A stretch of 11,301 nucleotides of DNA from Thermoplasmata archaeon (GTDB lineage Archaea > Thermoplasmatota > JAKEGO01). The stretch's first letter is position 1. Every line of letters begins with the position of its first letter. The DNA is taken from NCBI GenBank assembly GCA_022615805.1, contig JAKEGO010000078.1, positions 1-11,301 of the forward strand, given 5' to 3'. Shown here one piece after another: positions 1 through 7,500 of the stretch. The notes under the pieces are model-generated. The model saw only the letters and a list, made by a program, of their open reading frames with translations. It was not told where the DNA came from and searched no databases. A program made the translations under genes and the position numbers.

Positions 1-1123
1 AGTTCGCGTGGGCCTCGTCGGCCTGGGTCTTCGCCTCGACGAACTTCTCCTGCGCGCTGTCCGCGACCTCCCTCAGTTCGTCGATCTTGGAGTAGAGCTC
101 GATCATGGTGTCGTGCTCCACCTGGGCCACGTCGGCGAGGTGGCTGACCTTCCTGTGGGCCTCCTCGGCCTTCTCCTTCGCGTCGATCAGGGCCTGCTTC
201 TTCGCCTTGATCTCCTCGTTCTGCTCGACCACCTGCTCGATCTCGCGTATCCTCGCGGTGACGGCCGCGAGCATGTTGACGAGGTCCCTCTCCTTCTCTG
301 CCGTCAGCACGGAGGTCATCTGCTTGAACTCGAGGCCCCGCTGCTCGCGCTTCAGTTTCGCCAGCGAATCGGCGTCCTTGGGGAGGAGCTTCTTCTTCAG
401 GGCGCGTATCTCGTGGTCCAGGTCCTTGACCATCGTGTTGTAGGTGTACCTCGCGTCCTTGGACTCCCGGACCTCGCGGTTGGTCTCGTCCCGCTTGTGC
501 TTGTGGCCCGAGGCCTGCTGGAGAAGGTCGCGCACCTTCGCGTTGTACTCGTCGCGGACCCCGCTCCAGCGCTTCGCCTCTAGATTGAGGGAGTTGCGCT
601 TCTCCATGAACCTGAGCATCTCCTTCTCGGCCTTGCGGCGCTTCTTCTTGAGCTCCTCGATGTCGTCGCCGGTCAGTCCCTCGAGGAGGTCCTCGATGCG
701 GACCCTGTCGCGCTCCTTGAGCTCCTCCTCCGACAGGCCGGGCTCGACGGTCTGGACGGCGGTGGGGATCGCGATCGCCGGCACTTCCGGGCCCTCGCCC
801 TCCATGCCAGGCCGTGTGACCGCCCCTCCCCCGTCCTCGGGGGATGGCTCTCCGCCGGCGTCCCGCCCCCCCTGACCGCCCTCCGCGGGCTCGGATGGCG
901 CCCCCGGAACGTAGGTTCCTGCTCCGTCGGCCGCGCCATGCACGTCATCCCCGTGTCCTCCCGCGCCATTCCCCTCGTCCGCCCCATCCAGGGCTGACGG
1001 TCCCGCGCCGTCGCGGGAAGCCCGGACCCTCCTCCCCTCGACGGGGTCCTGGGTGGGCCCGCCTTCATCGGCGGGATCGCCGGCCGCGCCGGCCTGGTCC
1101 TCGGGCACTGGTGTCTCTGGCAT
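1..1123 (-). CDS. Archaeal coiled-coil protein (COG1340-like), C-terminus cut off by the window edge
   Basis: The minus-strand frame is open for 374 codons from the ATG at 1123 to the left edge, where the gene is truncated. Residues 1 to about 125 are low-complexity Gly/Ala/Asp/Glu/Pro and probably disordered. From about residue 130 (LSEEELKERDRVR) to the edge the sequence is almost entirely charged heptad-like helix, rich in Lys, Glu, Leu and Ala. A central break reads LLPKDADSL, then FKQMTSVLTAEKERDLV near residue 268. That last motif resembles the conserved QqTs-L-x-EKE segment of the archaeal COG1340 coiled-coil family, whose function is unknown; SMC-like or scaffold roles are guesses. 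The ATG lies 19 bases after the glyA stop, so it may be cotranscribed with glyA, but a TATA-like box inside the glyA 3' end could drive it alone. No good Shine-Dalgarno is visible. The long acidic N-terminal extension is unusual. The reading as a real gene is strong; the family name is moderate. Confidence 0.85.
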   Translation of the reverse strand, partial: MPETPVPEDQAGAAGDPADEGGPTQDPVEGRRVRASRDGAGPSALDGADEGNGAGGHGDDVHGAADGAGTYVPGAPSEPAEGGQGGRDAGGEPSPEDGGGAVTRPGMEGEGPEVPAIAIPTAVQTVEPGLSEEELKERDRVRIEDLLEGLTGDDIEELKKKRRKAEKEMLRFMEKRNSLNLEAKRWSGVRDEYNAKVRDLLQQASGHKHKRDETNREVRESKDARYTYNTMVKDLDHEIRALKKKLLPKDADSLAKLKREQRGLEFKQMTSVLTAEKERDLVNMLAAVTARIREIEQVVEQNEEIKAKKQALIDAKEKAEEAHRKVSHLADVAQVEHDTMIELYSKIDELREVADSAQEKFVEAKTQADEAHAN

Positions 1124-1142
1124 GGTCTCGTTTTCCTGGAGG

Positions 1143-2447
1143 TTACCTTACAATGGACCGGTATTTATATGCTTTATCCTCGTTGAAGCAGTACTTCACC
1201 GTCTTGAAGCCGCGCTTGAGCTCGACCACCGACCTCTTGACCTTCGCGGGGTCCTCCCTGTCGATGCACACCCTCTTGAATATCTCGGCGACCTCGACCA
1301 TCTCGGACTCCCGCATCCCGATGCGGGTGAGCTCCTGGGTCCCGAGGCGTATCCCGCTCGGGTTCAGCGCCGCGTCCGTGGGGTCCCACGGCAGGAGGTT
1401 CTTGTTCGTTATGACGTTCGCCCTCTCCAGGGCCTCGACGAGGGGCGTCCCTCCCCCGATCTTCGAGACGTCGACCGCGATCGTGTGCGATTCCGTGAAA
1501 CCCAGGTGCGGGCACAGGACGTCGAATCCCCTCTCGTGCATCGCCTGGCCGAGGGCCTTCGCGTTGGCGACGACCTGGGCCGCGTACTCCTGGCCCATGT
1601 CGAGGCACTCCGCGAGGCTGACCCCGAGGGAGGCCATCGAGTGGAGGTGGTGGTTGCTCAGGACGCCGGGGAAGACGCCGTAGGTGAGCTTGCGGATGAA
1701 CTTCTCCTCCGACATCACGTCCGTCTTCGGCTCGGCGAGGATGATGCCGTGCTGCGGTCCCGGTAGTGTCTTGTGCGTGCTGCCGCTCATGACGTCCACC
1801 CCCTCCCTGAAGGGGTCCTGGAAACGCCCTCCGGCGATGAGCCCGAGGACGTGGGCGCCGTCGTACCAGGCGATCGACCCGGCCTCGCGGACCGCGTCGA
1901 TGAGCTCGTCGATGGGGGCGGGGAAGAGGAAGACGGACATCCCGAACAGCGTGATGCGCGGCTTCGTCGCGAGGATGAGCTTCCTCGCAGCGTTGACGTC
2001 GATGTTCATGTTCTCGACGTCGAACGGGAAAGGGACCCCGTCCAGGCCCCGCACGCCGACGGCGCCGAACTTCGCCGTGCTGATGTGCGCGCCGTCCGAG
2101 ACGTTCGGCACGATTATCGTGTCGCCTGGCTTCGTCAGCGCGAAGAGGATCGCGAGGTTGGCCACCGTCCCGGACACCGGACGGACGTCCGCATAGGGGA
2201 CCCTGAAGAGCTCGCGGGCGAGCTCCAGGACCCTGACCTCTATCCTGTCGACGTACTCGTTGCCCTGGTAGTAACGCTCCCCCGGGAGGCCCTCCGCGTA
2301 CCTGTCGCAGAGGTCGGAGATCAGCAGTTCGCGGGCGAGGGGGCTTATGAGGTTCTCGGAAGCTATCATCGGGAGGGAGTCCCCGAAGAGCCGCGTGTGC
2401 TCCTTCGCGTTCTGGACTATGTAATCCGCCGAATCCTTGTGGTTCAT
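1143..2447 (-). CDS. glyA: Serine hydroxymethyltransferase
   Basis: A 434-residue PLP enzyme that interconverts serine and glycine with transfer of a one-carbon unit to a folate or methanopterin carrier; cytoplasmic, fold-type I. Recognisable blocks in order are ASENLIS (29-35), the substrate-loop segment EGLPGERYYQGNEYVD (52-67), the PLP-contacting DGAH (196-199), and STHKT with the Schiff-base lysine at K226. SGIRLGT follows, with the substrate-carboxylate arginine at R367. All key residues are present and the length is normal for the archaeal family. The start chosen is the ATG at 2447, which begins MNHKDSADY. An in-frame ATG at 2465 would add six residues but sits too close to the TATA-like box at 2474-2484, which predicts a transcript start near 2453. 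The gene is divergent from argF, and the coiled-coil gene follows 19 bases downstream. The C-terminal 30 or so residues are Lys/Arg/Tyr-rich. Confidence 0.95.
   Translation of the reverse strand: MNHKDSADYIVQNAKEHTRLFGDSLPMIASENLISPLARELLISDLCDRYAEGLPGERYYQGNEYVDRIEVRVLELARELFRVPYADVRPVSGTVANLAILFALTKPGDTIIVPNVSDGAHISTAKFGAVGVRGLDGVPFPFDVENMNIDVNAARKLILATKPRITLFGMSVFLFPAPIDELIDAVREAGSIAWYDGAHVLGLIAGGRFQDPFREGVDVMSGSTHKTLPGPQHGIILAEPKTDVMSEEKFIRKLTYGVFPGVLSNHHLHSMASLGVSLAECLDMGQEYAAQVVANAKALGQAMHERGFDVLCPHLGFTESHTIAVDVSKIGGGTPLVEALERANVITNKNLLPWDPTDAALNPSGIRLGTQELTRIGMRESEMVEVAEIFKRVCIDREDPAKVKRSVVELKRGFKTVKYCFNEDKAYKYRSIVR
1161..1172 (-). promoter_or_regulatory. TATA-like box for the coiled-coil gene, inside the glyA 3' end
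   Basis: Read on the minus strand the segment is GCATATAAATAC, a close match to an archaeal TATA box in very GC-rich surroundings. A transcript starting about 26 bases downstream (near 1140) would have a leader of roughly 17 bases before the ATG at 1123. The box overlaps the last codons of glyA, whose C-terminus (KAYKYRS) is encoded by the same AT-rich bases, so part of the AT-richness may be coding. Confidence 0.45.
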
Positions 2448-2473
2448 TCTCGCCACCGGCCGCATATCGGGTT

Positions 2474-2484
2474 CATTATTAAAA
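2474..2484 (-). promoter_or_regulatory. TATA-like box of glyA
   Basis: The minus strand reads TTTTAATAATG, an AT-rich island bordered by GC-rich DNA. Its centre is about 32 bases from the ATG at 2447, placing the transcript start about 6 bases before the codon. This fits a nearly leaderless archaeal mRNA and supports the shorter glyA start. Confidence 0.5.
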
Positions 2485-2578
2485 GACTTCTCCCGGGGGC
2501 CTTCTGGCGCTACGTCTGGACGGGGACCGCGGCACTGTCGCCCGTCCGTGCAGGGGGGCCGGCGGAGGCCGCGACGGG

Positions 2579-2615
2579 CGGGGACGCGGGATGGCGTTAC
2601 CCGCCCGCGTGCCCG
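2579..2615. repeat. Strong inverted repeat (hairpin) in the glyA-argF gap
   Basis: Arms 2579-2590 and 2604-2615 pair as four base pairs (CGGG/CCCG), one G-G mismatch, then seven base pairs (ACGCGGG/CCCGCGT), around a 13-base loop. There is no T-run on either side, so a classical terminator is unlikely. It could be an operator, a structured leader element or chance in GC-rich DNA. Confidence 0.4.
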
Positions 2616-2725
2616 GGCGCATCGTTTTGCGGCAGCCGAGCTGAAGTGTCGGGATGGCGTCCGCCCCGTCCATCGGACGAGGTGCGGGAAGGTCCATCGG
2701 TCCTCTCGCCATCGCCGGGCACGGC

Positions 2726-2747
2726 ACATGCTCAATACATGCTCAAT
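2726..2747 (+). repeat. Perfect tandem 11-base repeat at the argF promoter
   Basis: The unit ACATGCTCAAT occurs twice back to back, directly before the AT-rich bases that precede argF. The spacing of 11 is about one helical turn, so two regulator subunits could bind the same face. It is placed where an archaeal TATA/BRE or operator would lie. No known regulator motif is recognised. Confidence 0.45.
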
Positions 2748-2764
2748 AAACGATAAATAGAGGT
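2744..2764 (+). promoter_or_regulatory. argF promoter and possible Shine-Dalgarno
   Basis: AT-rich DNA with two TATA-like options, CAATAAAC (2744-2751) and GATAAATA (2752-2759), is followed by GAGGT (2760-2764), which sits 5 bases before the ATG at 2770. If GATAAATA is the TATA box, transcription would begin near 2782, exactly on the second in-frame ATG, and the GAGGT would not be transcribed. The two readings exclude each other. Confidence 0.4.
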
Positions 2765-2769
2765 ACAGC

Positions 2770-3687
2770 ATGGGATGGACGATGAAGCATGTCGTTTCCG
2801 TCGTCGATGTCGGCGAGGACATTGCGGGGGTCCTCGAGACAGCGCAGCGCGAGAGGGGAAGGAGGCTCGACACCATGTCGGGCCGGACGCTCGCCCTCCT
2901 CTTCGAGAAGCCGTCCCTCAGGACCCGCGTCTCCTTCGAGATCGCCATGCGGCAGCTCGGGGGCGATTCGCTCTACCTTTCACCGGCGGAGGTCCAGATG
3001 GGCGTCCGCGAGCCCATCGTGGACGTGGCGAAGGTCCTCTCGAGGTACGTGGACCTGATCGCGTACCGCGGCTTCAGCCACGCCGCAACGGTCGAGCTGG
3101 CCAAGAGGTCGTCCATCCCCGTGATCAACGCGCTCGACGACACGGAGCACCCGTGCCAGGCGCTGGCCGACCTGATGACGATACGGGAGTCCAAGGGCTC
3201 CTTCGACGGGAGGAAGCTCGCGTTCGTGGGCGACGGCAACAACGTCTGCAACTCGCTCATGCTCGCATGCCCCTTCGTCGGCCTCGACCTCGCAGTCGCG
3301 ACGCCGTCGTTCTATGGACCGCGCGCCGCGATCCTCGACAGGGCTCGCGCCATCGCGAGGGACCATGGCACGACGATCGACATCACCACGAACCCCGACG
3401 ACGCGGTCGCGGGAGCGGACGCGGTCTACACCGACACGTGGGTCTCCATGGGGAACGAGGAGGAGAAGGCAGCGAGGCTCCGGGCTTTCCGGCCGTATCA
3501 GGTGGACGACCGGCTCATGGACCGCGCGAAGCGCGATGCCATCTTCCTCCACTGCCTCCCCGCCCACAGGGAGGAGGAGGTCACCGCCGAGGTCATCGAC
3601 GGGCCCCGTTCCATCGTCTACGCGCAGTCCGAGAACCGGTTGCACGTGCAGAAGGCCCTCATCATGCGCATCTTCGCGGAGGATTGA
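2770..3687 (+). CDS. argF: Ornithine carbamoyltransferase
   Basis: Converts carbamoyl phosphate and ornithine to citrulline in arginine biosynthesis; cytoplasmic. It has 305 residues, the usual family length. The carbamoyl-phosphate motif is SLRTR (49-53), a variant of the commoner STRTR that occurs in some family members. HPCQ follows at 127-130, then the nucleotide-fold-like FVGDGNN (152-158). The ornithine-binding loop DTWVSMG (222-228) and the catalytic HCLP (261-264) are both present. SMG together with HCLPAHR identifies ornithine rather than aspartate as the substrate. The start is uncertain. ATG 2770 has a GAGGT five bases upstream. ATG 2782 gives an N-terminus MKHVVSVVD that looks more like other archaeal family members and fits a leaderless transcript. 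The PAC2 gene starts 3 bases after the stop, so the two very likely form an operon. The divergent neighbour is glyA. Confidence 0.95.
   Translation: MGWTMKHVVSVVDVGEDIAGVLETAQRERGRRLDTMSGRTLALLFEKPSLRTRVSFEIAMRQLGGDSLYLSPAEVQMGVREPIVDVAKVLSRYVDLIAYRGFSHAATVELAKRSSIPVINALDDTEHPCQALADLMTIRESKGSFDGRKLAFVGDGNNVCNSLMLACPFVGLDLAVATPSFYGPRAAILDRARAIARDHGTTIDITTNPDDAVAGADAVYTDTWVSMGNEEEKAARLRAFRPYQVDDRLMDRAKRDAIFLHCLPAHREEEVTAEVIDGPRSIVYAQSENRLHVQKALIMRIFAED
3678..3682 (+). promoter_or_regulatory. Shine-Dalgarno of the PAC2 gene
   Basis: GGAGG lies within the last codons of argF, 8 bases before the GTG at 3691. It supports that unusual start and shows that downstream operon genes here use a ribosome-binding site, even though first genes look leaderless. 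Confidence 0.65.
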
Positions 3688-3690
3688 CCG

Positions 3691-4446
3691 GTGGACGATG
3701 TCGTCGTGGACATCGCAGAGCGCCCGGACCTCGTGGAGCCGGTGCTGATCGAGGGGCTCCCCGGCGTGGGCAACGTCGGGAAGATAGGCGTCGACCATCT
3801 TGTCGACGTCCTCGGCGCCGTCCCCTTCGCGACCATCCGTTCCGTCCACCTCCCGGCCCAGGTGATGGTCGACGGGAACGGCGTCGCCACCATGGTCTCT
3901 CTCAGGCTCTTCCACCACCGCAGGGCGGGTGGGGACATCGTCTTCCTTTGCGGAGACTTCCAGGCGGTCGACCACGCCGGGCAGTACGCCCTGGCTGAAG
4001 CCGTCCTCGACATCTGCTCCGACCTCGGCGTCCGGTCGGTCTACACCCTCGGAGGGTACAGCGTCGGCCACTTCGTCGAGGGCCCGCGGGTCTTCGCGGC
4101 GGTCAACTCCCCTGATCTGGTCGGGTGGGTGAGGGGGTTCGACGTGGTCGTCGGCGAGGGGGAGCCCGGCGGCGGGATCGTCGGCGCGAGCGGGCTCCTG
4201 CTCGGGCTCGGCGGCCTCCGCGGGATGCGTGGCGTCTGCCTCATGGGGGAGACACACGGTTACATCGCCGACCCCGCGAGCGCCCGCGCGGTCCTCGAGG
4301 TATTGAAGTCGATGCTCGGGCTCGAGGCTGACCTGGACGACCTCGACCGCAAGGCCGTTGAGGTCGAGCGCCTCACGACTCAGATAAGGGACCTCGCCGA
4401 TCTTCTGGAGAAGGGCGACGGGGACGAGGTGGGCTACATCAGGTAG
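3691..4446 (+). CDS. PAC2-family protein (proteasome assembly chaperone-like)
   Basis: A 251-residue soluble protein. The N-terminus carries the PAC2 signature EGLPGVGNVGKIG (21-33). An alternating beta/alpha core follows, with FLCGDFQ and TLGGYSVGHFVEGPRV (119-134), and then a glycine-rich GASGLLLGLGGLRG segment. The last 50 or so residues are an acidic, probably helical tail ending at a TAG stop. In eukaryotes PAC2 proteins assist proteasome alpha-ring assembly. The archaeal paralogues are usually annotated the same way, but their substrate is less certain. GTG at 3691 is the only possible early start, because an in-frame TGA (the argF stop) lies just upstream; a GGAGG supports it. Placement 3 bases after argF indicates cotranscription, although no metabolic link to arginine synthesis is evident. 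It ends 71 bases from the convergent giant gene. Confidence 0.88.
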   Translation: MDDVVVDIAERPDLVEPVLIEGLPGVGNVGKIGVDHLVDVLGAVPFATIRSVHLPAQVMVDGNGVATMVSLRLFHHRRAGGDIVFLCGDFQAVDHAGQYALAEAVLDICSDLGVRSVYTLGGYSVGHFVEGPRVFAAVNSPDLVGWVRGFDVVVGEGEPGGGIVGASGLLLGLGGLRGMRGVCLMGETHGYIADPASARAVLEVLKSMLGLEADLDDLDRKAVEVERLTTQIRDLADLLEKGDGDEVGYIR

Positions 4447-4517
4447 CCCGCTCGGCCACGATCGACCGTGAGAACCTTCGGGGCCGCACGTCCCGTTCGT
4501 TCCGCTGGCGGAGGGCG
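4447..4517. other. Convergent gap between the PAC2 gene and the giant membrane-protein gene
   Basis: Seventy-one GC-rich bases separate two facing stop codons. A near-perfect palindrome, CACGATCGACCGTG (4457-4470, one mismatched pair), is present. I see no T-run on either strand, so no terminator can be called with confidence. Confidence 0.4.
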
Positions 4518-7500
4518 TCAGCGTCGGCCGTCCTTCCTTCGCGGCGGCGGTGAGCCCCTCCGGGCGACCGGGCGTTTCTGCGGGCCGGACGCGCGCTTCG
4601 GTCCACCCTGCCTTCCGGGGGCTCTTCCTGCCTTCGTGCCATCGGCGACGTCATCCCCCGTCCTTTCCGACGGTGCCCGGGCATCGGGCGCGCCCCCCTC
4701 CCCCGCATCGCCGCGCTGGGCCGGGGATCCCTCCGGACCCTGGGCGGGCGGCGGCGGGCGGCCAGGCGTCGCCCGGGGCGTCCCCGGAGGCACCGTCCCG
4801 GCCGGGGTCTCCGACGGCGCATCCCTTGAGGGCGCCGCCGCGGTCGACGGCCGGGTCCCGATCGGAGGCGCTGGTGGCTGACCGCCCCGGGCCGTCCCGG
4901 GCGTTTCCCTCGGAATTGCCGCCACGCTCCCGGCCTCGGGCCACAATAGCTCCATGGCCTCGTTGACGCTCATCGGCTTCACGACCTTCAGCTCGTCTGC
5001 CCTCTCGATCGCCGCCGGGGTGAACCCGGAGCCGCTGAAGAGGTGGATGCGCTTGAGGTTGTGGACCGCGAGCAGGACGGTCGCCGCCTCGACGTCGGCC
5101 GGCTTTACCGTCCGGGACGCGTACTCGAACGAGATCCCCCATGGCCCCGGGTCCCGCATGACCAGGATGTCGCCCCTTGTCTCCGCCCCCCTCGATACGA
5201 GGGCATTCGCGAGTAGGTCCCTCGATGCCGAGGGGTCGCCGCCCGCCAGGACGCGGCGCGTGGCCACCAGGCGTTCGACCTCGTCGGCCGGCCTCTCGGA
5301 GCCCCTGGGCAGGGCCCTCAGCCTGCGGACGTACGGGAGCACGGGTACCATCACCCGGTAGGCCGACCGTTCGTCACCCTCGCGGAGCATGCGCTCGGCC
5401 TCGAGCGCGTCGATCCTGAGGGAGGCCGTCGAGTATCCCCTGTCGCGGAGGTCGGCGGCGGCCATCTTCATCTCGTTGGACATCGCGAGCGCGGTATCGA
5501 ACGTGACGAGCTTGCGCTCCGCCTTGGCGACGCCCTTCATCAGCGCGTCCACCCTTCCCCTCGCGGGCCCCTGTCTTGACCTCGACGAGTACACGGCGAT
5601 GTCGTCGGAGGGGATCCCCTTCTCGCGCATCGCCTCCATCATGGTCCTCAGCTGGCCCCGGTACCGCCGGTGGACCTCCTCGAGGTCATCGTTGCGTATG
5701 CCGGCGGATGGCGATGCCGCGCGCCGTGCCGGGGGTTTCCCGGCCCGCGCCTTGACGGTCTTCACCCTGGGGGCGGCCGCCTTCCCTGGAACGTGCCGGG
5801 TGCCCCTCGCCGTTCCGGCGGCGGGTGGCCGGGAGGATGCCGCACTGACCCGCGGGCGCCGGGTGCCGGAGGGGATCTCGGGCCGCTTCCCGGATGTGCG
5901 GGGTGCGGGGCGCCCGCCCTGGCGGCCGGAGGGCCGCGCCCGGCCGGCGGGCCGCCGCTGGCGCGATGCCCTGGCGGCTTGCCGCCGCCGCGCCCTCCTG
6001 CGGTACGTCGCCGCGATGGCCACGATGGCCGCTGCCGCGACCAGCGCGAGCAGCCCGGTGAAGAAGTACACGTCGTTGATGGGGATCGCGTCCGAGTTGT
6101 CGCCCTTGCCGTCCCCGTCGGCGTCGGACCACTCGTCGGGGTCGTCGGGGAATTCGTCGCGGCCGTCGGTCCTCCCGTCGTTGTCCCGGTCGTTTGGGTA
6201 GATATCGGCGTTGTCGCCGACGCCGTCGCCGTCCGAGTCGGCCCACTCGTCCGGGTCGTCCGGGAAGAGGTCTCCGTTGTCGCCGTGGCCATCCTCGTCG
6301 CCGTCAGCCCACTCATCGTCGTCCGCGGGGAAGAGGTCCCCGCTGTATCCGGTGGCGTTGTCCCCGTGGCCGTCGCCGTCTGCGTCGACCCACTGGGATG
6401 GGACCTTCGGGAACCTGTCGATCGTCAGCCCGGTCGTCGAGTCCATCGGGCCCATCCCCGGATGCCATGCGTCCGGGTGACCGTCGCGGTCATCGTCGAC
6501 GCTCGCCGCGGGGTCCAGCGGGAACGCGTCCTCCGCGTCGTCGGTCCCGTCGTCGTCCGCGTCGTAGGGTCGCTCGTCACCGTTGTCCCCGACGCCGTCG
6601 CCGTCCGAGTCGGCCCATTCGTCCGGGTCCATCGGGAAGGCGTCCGGGCGATCGCCGTCAGGGTCGTCCCCGTACCCGTCGCCGTCGGCGTCGTTCCACT
6701 GTGTCGGGTCCCCGGGGAGATCGTCGGGGGATGTGCCCGAGGGATTGTCGCCGTGCCCGTCCCCGTCGGCATCGCTCCACTGGGTCGGGTCCTCGGGGAA
6801 GGGATCTGCGTTCTCGCCGTCGGGGTTGTCACCGTAACCGTCGCTGTCGGTGTCGTTCCACTGCGTCCGGTCCAACGGGAACCTGTCGGGAGCCGTCCCG
6901 TCGGGGTTGTCACCGTAACCGTCGCCGTCGGTGTCGTTCCACTGCGTTGGGTCGGTGGGGAACCTGTCGGCGTTCAATCCCATCGGATTGTCCCCGTGGT
7001 CGTCTCCGTCGGTGTCGTTCCACTGCGTCGGATCGTGCGGGAAGGCGTCCGGCTTCGTCCCCTCCGGATCGTCTCCGTAGGTATCGCCGTCGGCATCGCG
7101 CCACTGGGTCGGGTCGGCGGGGAACATGTCGGGATCGTTCCCGAGGAGGTTGTCGCCGTGCCCGTCGCCGTCCGTGTCCTTCCATTGCGTCGGGTCGGCG
7201 GGGAAGGCGTCCGGGGCCGTCCCGTTGGGATTGTCGCCGTGTCCGTCGCCGTCGGTGTCGCGCCACTGCGTCGGGTCAGAGGGATAGTCGTCGGGGTCGA
7301 CGCCGAGCGGGTCGTCCCCGAAGCCGTCGCCGTCCGAGTCGGAGTGCTGGGTCGGCTCGTCTGGGAAGGCGTCCGGGGATGTGCCGTTCCGATCGTCGCC
7401 GTATCCGTCGCCGTCCGCGTCGGACCACTGCGTCGGGTCGGAGGGGAACGCGTCCGCCCCGTTCCCGGTCGTGTTGTCCCCGTGCCCGTCGCCGTCCGCG

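Larger units (their letters stand above)
2448..2769. other. Divergent intergenic region between glyA and argF (322 bases)
   Basis: I see no convincing gene here. Open frames on both strands are arginine/proline-rich, lack a ribosome site and resemble no family. The two ends are AT-rich promoter islands; the middle (about 2490-2720) is extremely GC-rich. It holds an 11-base-pair hairpin (2579-2615), a 9-base direct repeat GTCCATCGG (2668-2676 and 2692-2700) and, at the argF end, a tandem 11-base repeat (2726-2747). No tRNA-like T-loop or cloverleaf was found. Confidence 0.6.

Noticed and set aside
2437..2760. Small plus- and minus-strand frames in the glyA-argF gap
   Set aside because: They are Arg/Pro-rich translations without a ribosome site, one overlapping glyA antisense; nothing suggests a real product.
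2448..2942. Upstream extension of glyA beyond the ATG at 2447 (open to about 2948)
   Set aside because: The added residues are non-homologous, would run through the promoter region and into argF antisense, and the family N-terminus begins at about 2447.
2775..4257. Long frames in other phases over argF and the PAC2 gene on both strands
   Set aside because: They are shadows of GC-rich codons, with Arg/His/Pro-rich low-complexity translations; argF and PAC2 motifs are unmistakable in their own frames.
4457..4470. Palindrome as a bidirectional terminator between convergent genes
   Set aside because: No T-run follows on either strand and the stem is short; kept only as an observation.
4941..5180. 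Calling the C-terminal module an active restriction enzyme
   Set aside because: The catalytic lysine position is not filled, the module is short, and no methyltransferase or specificity gene is nearby.
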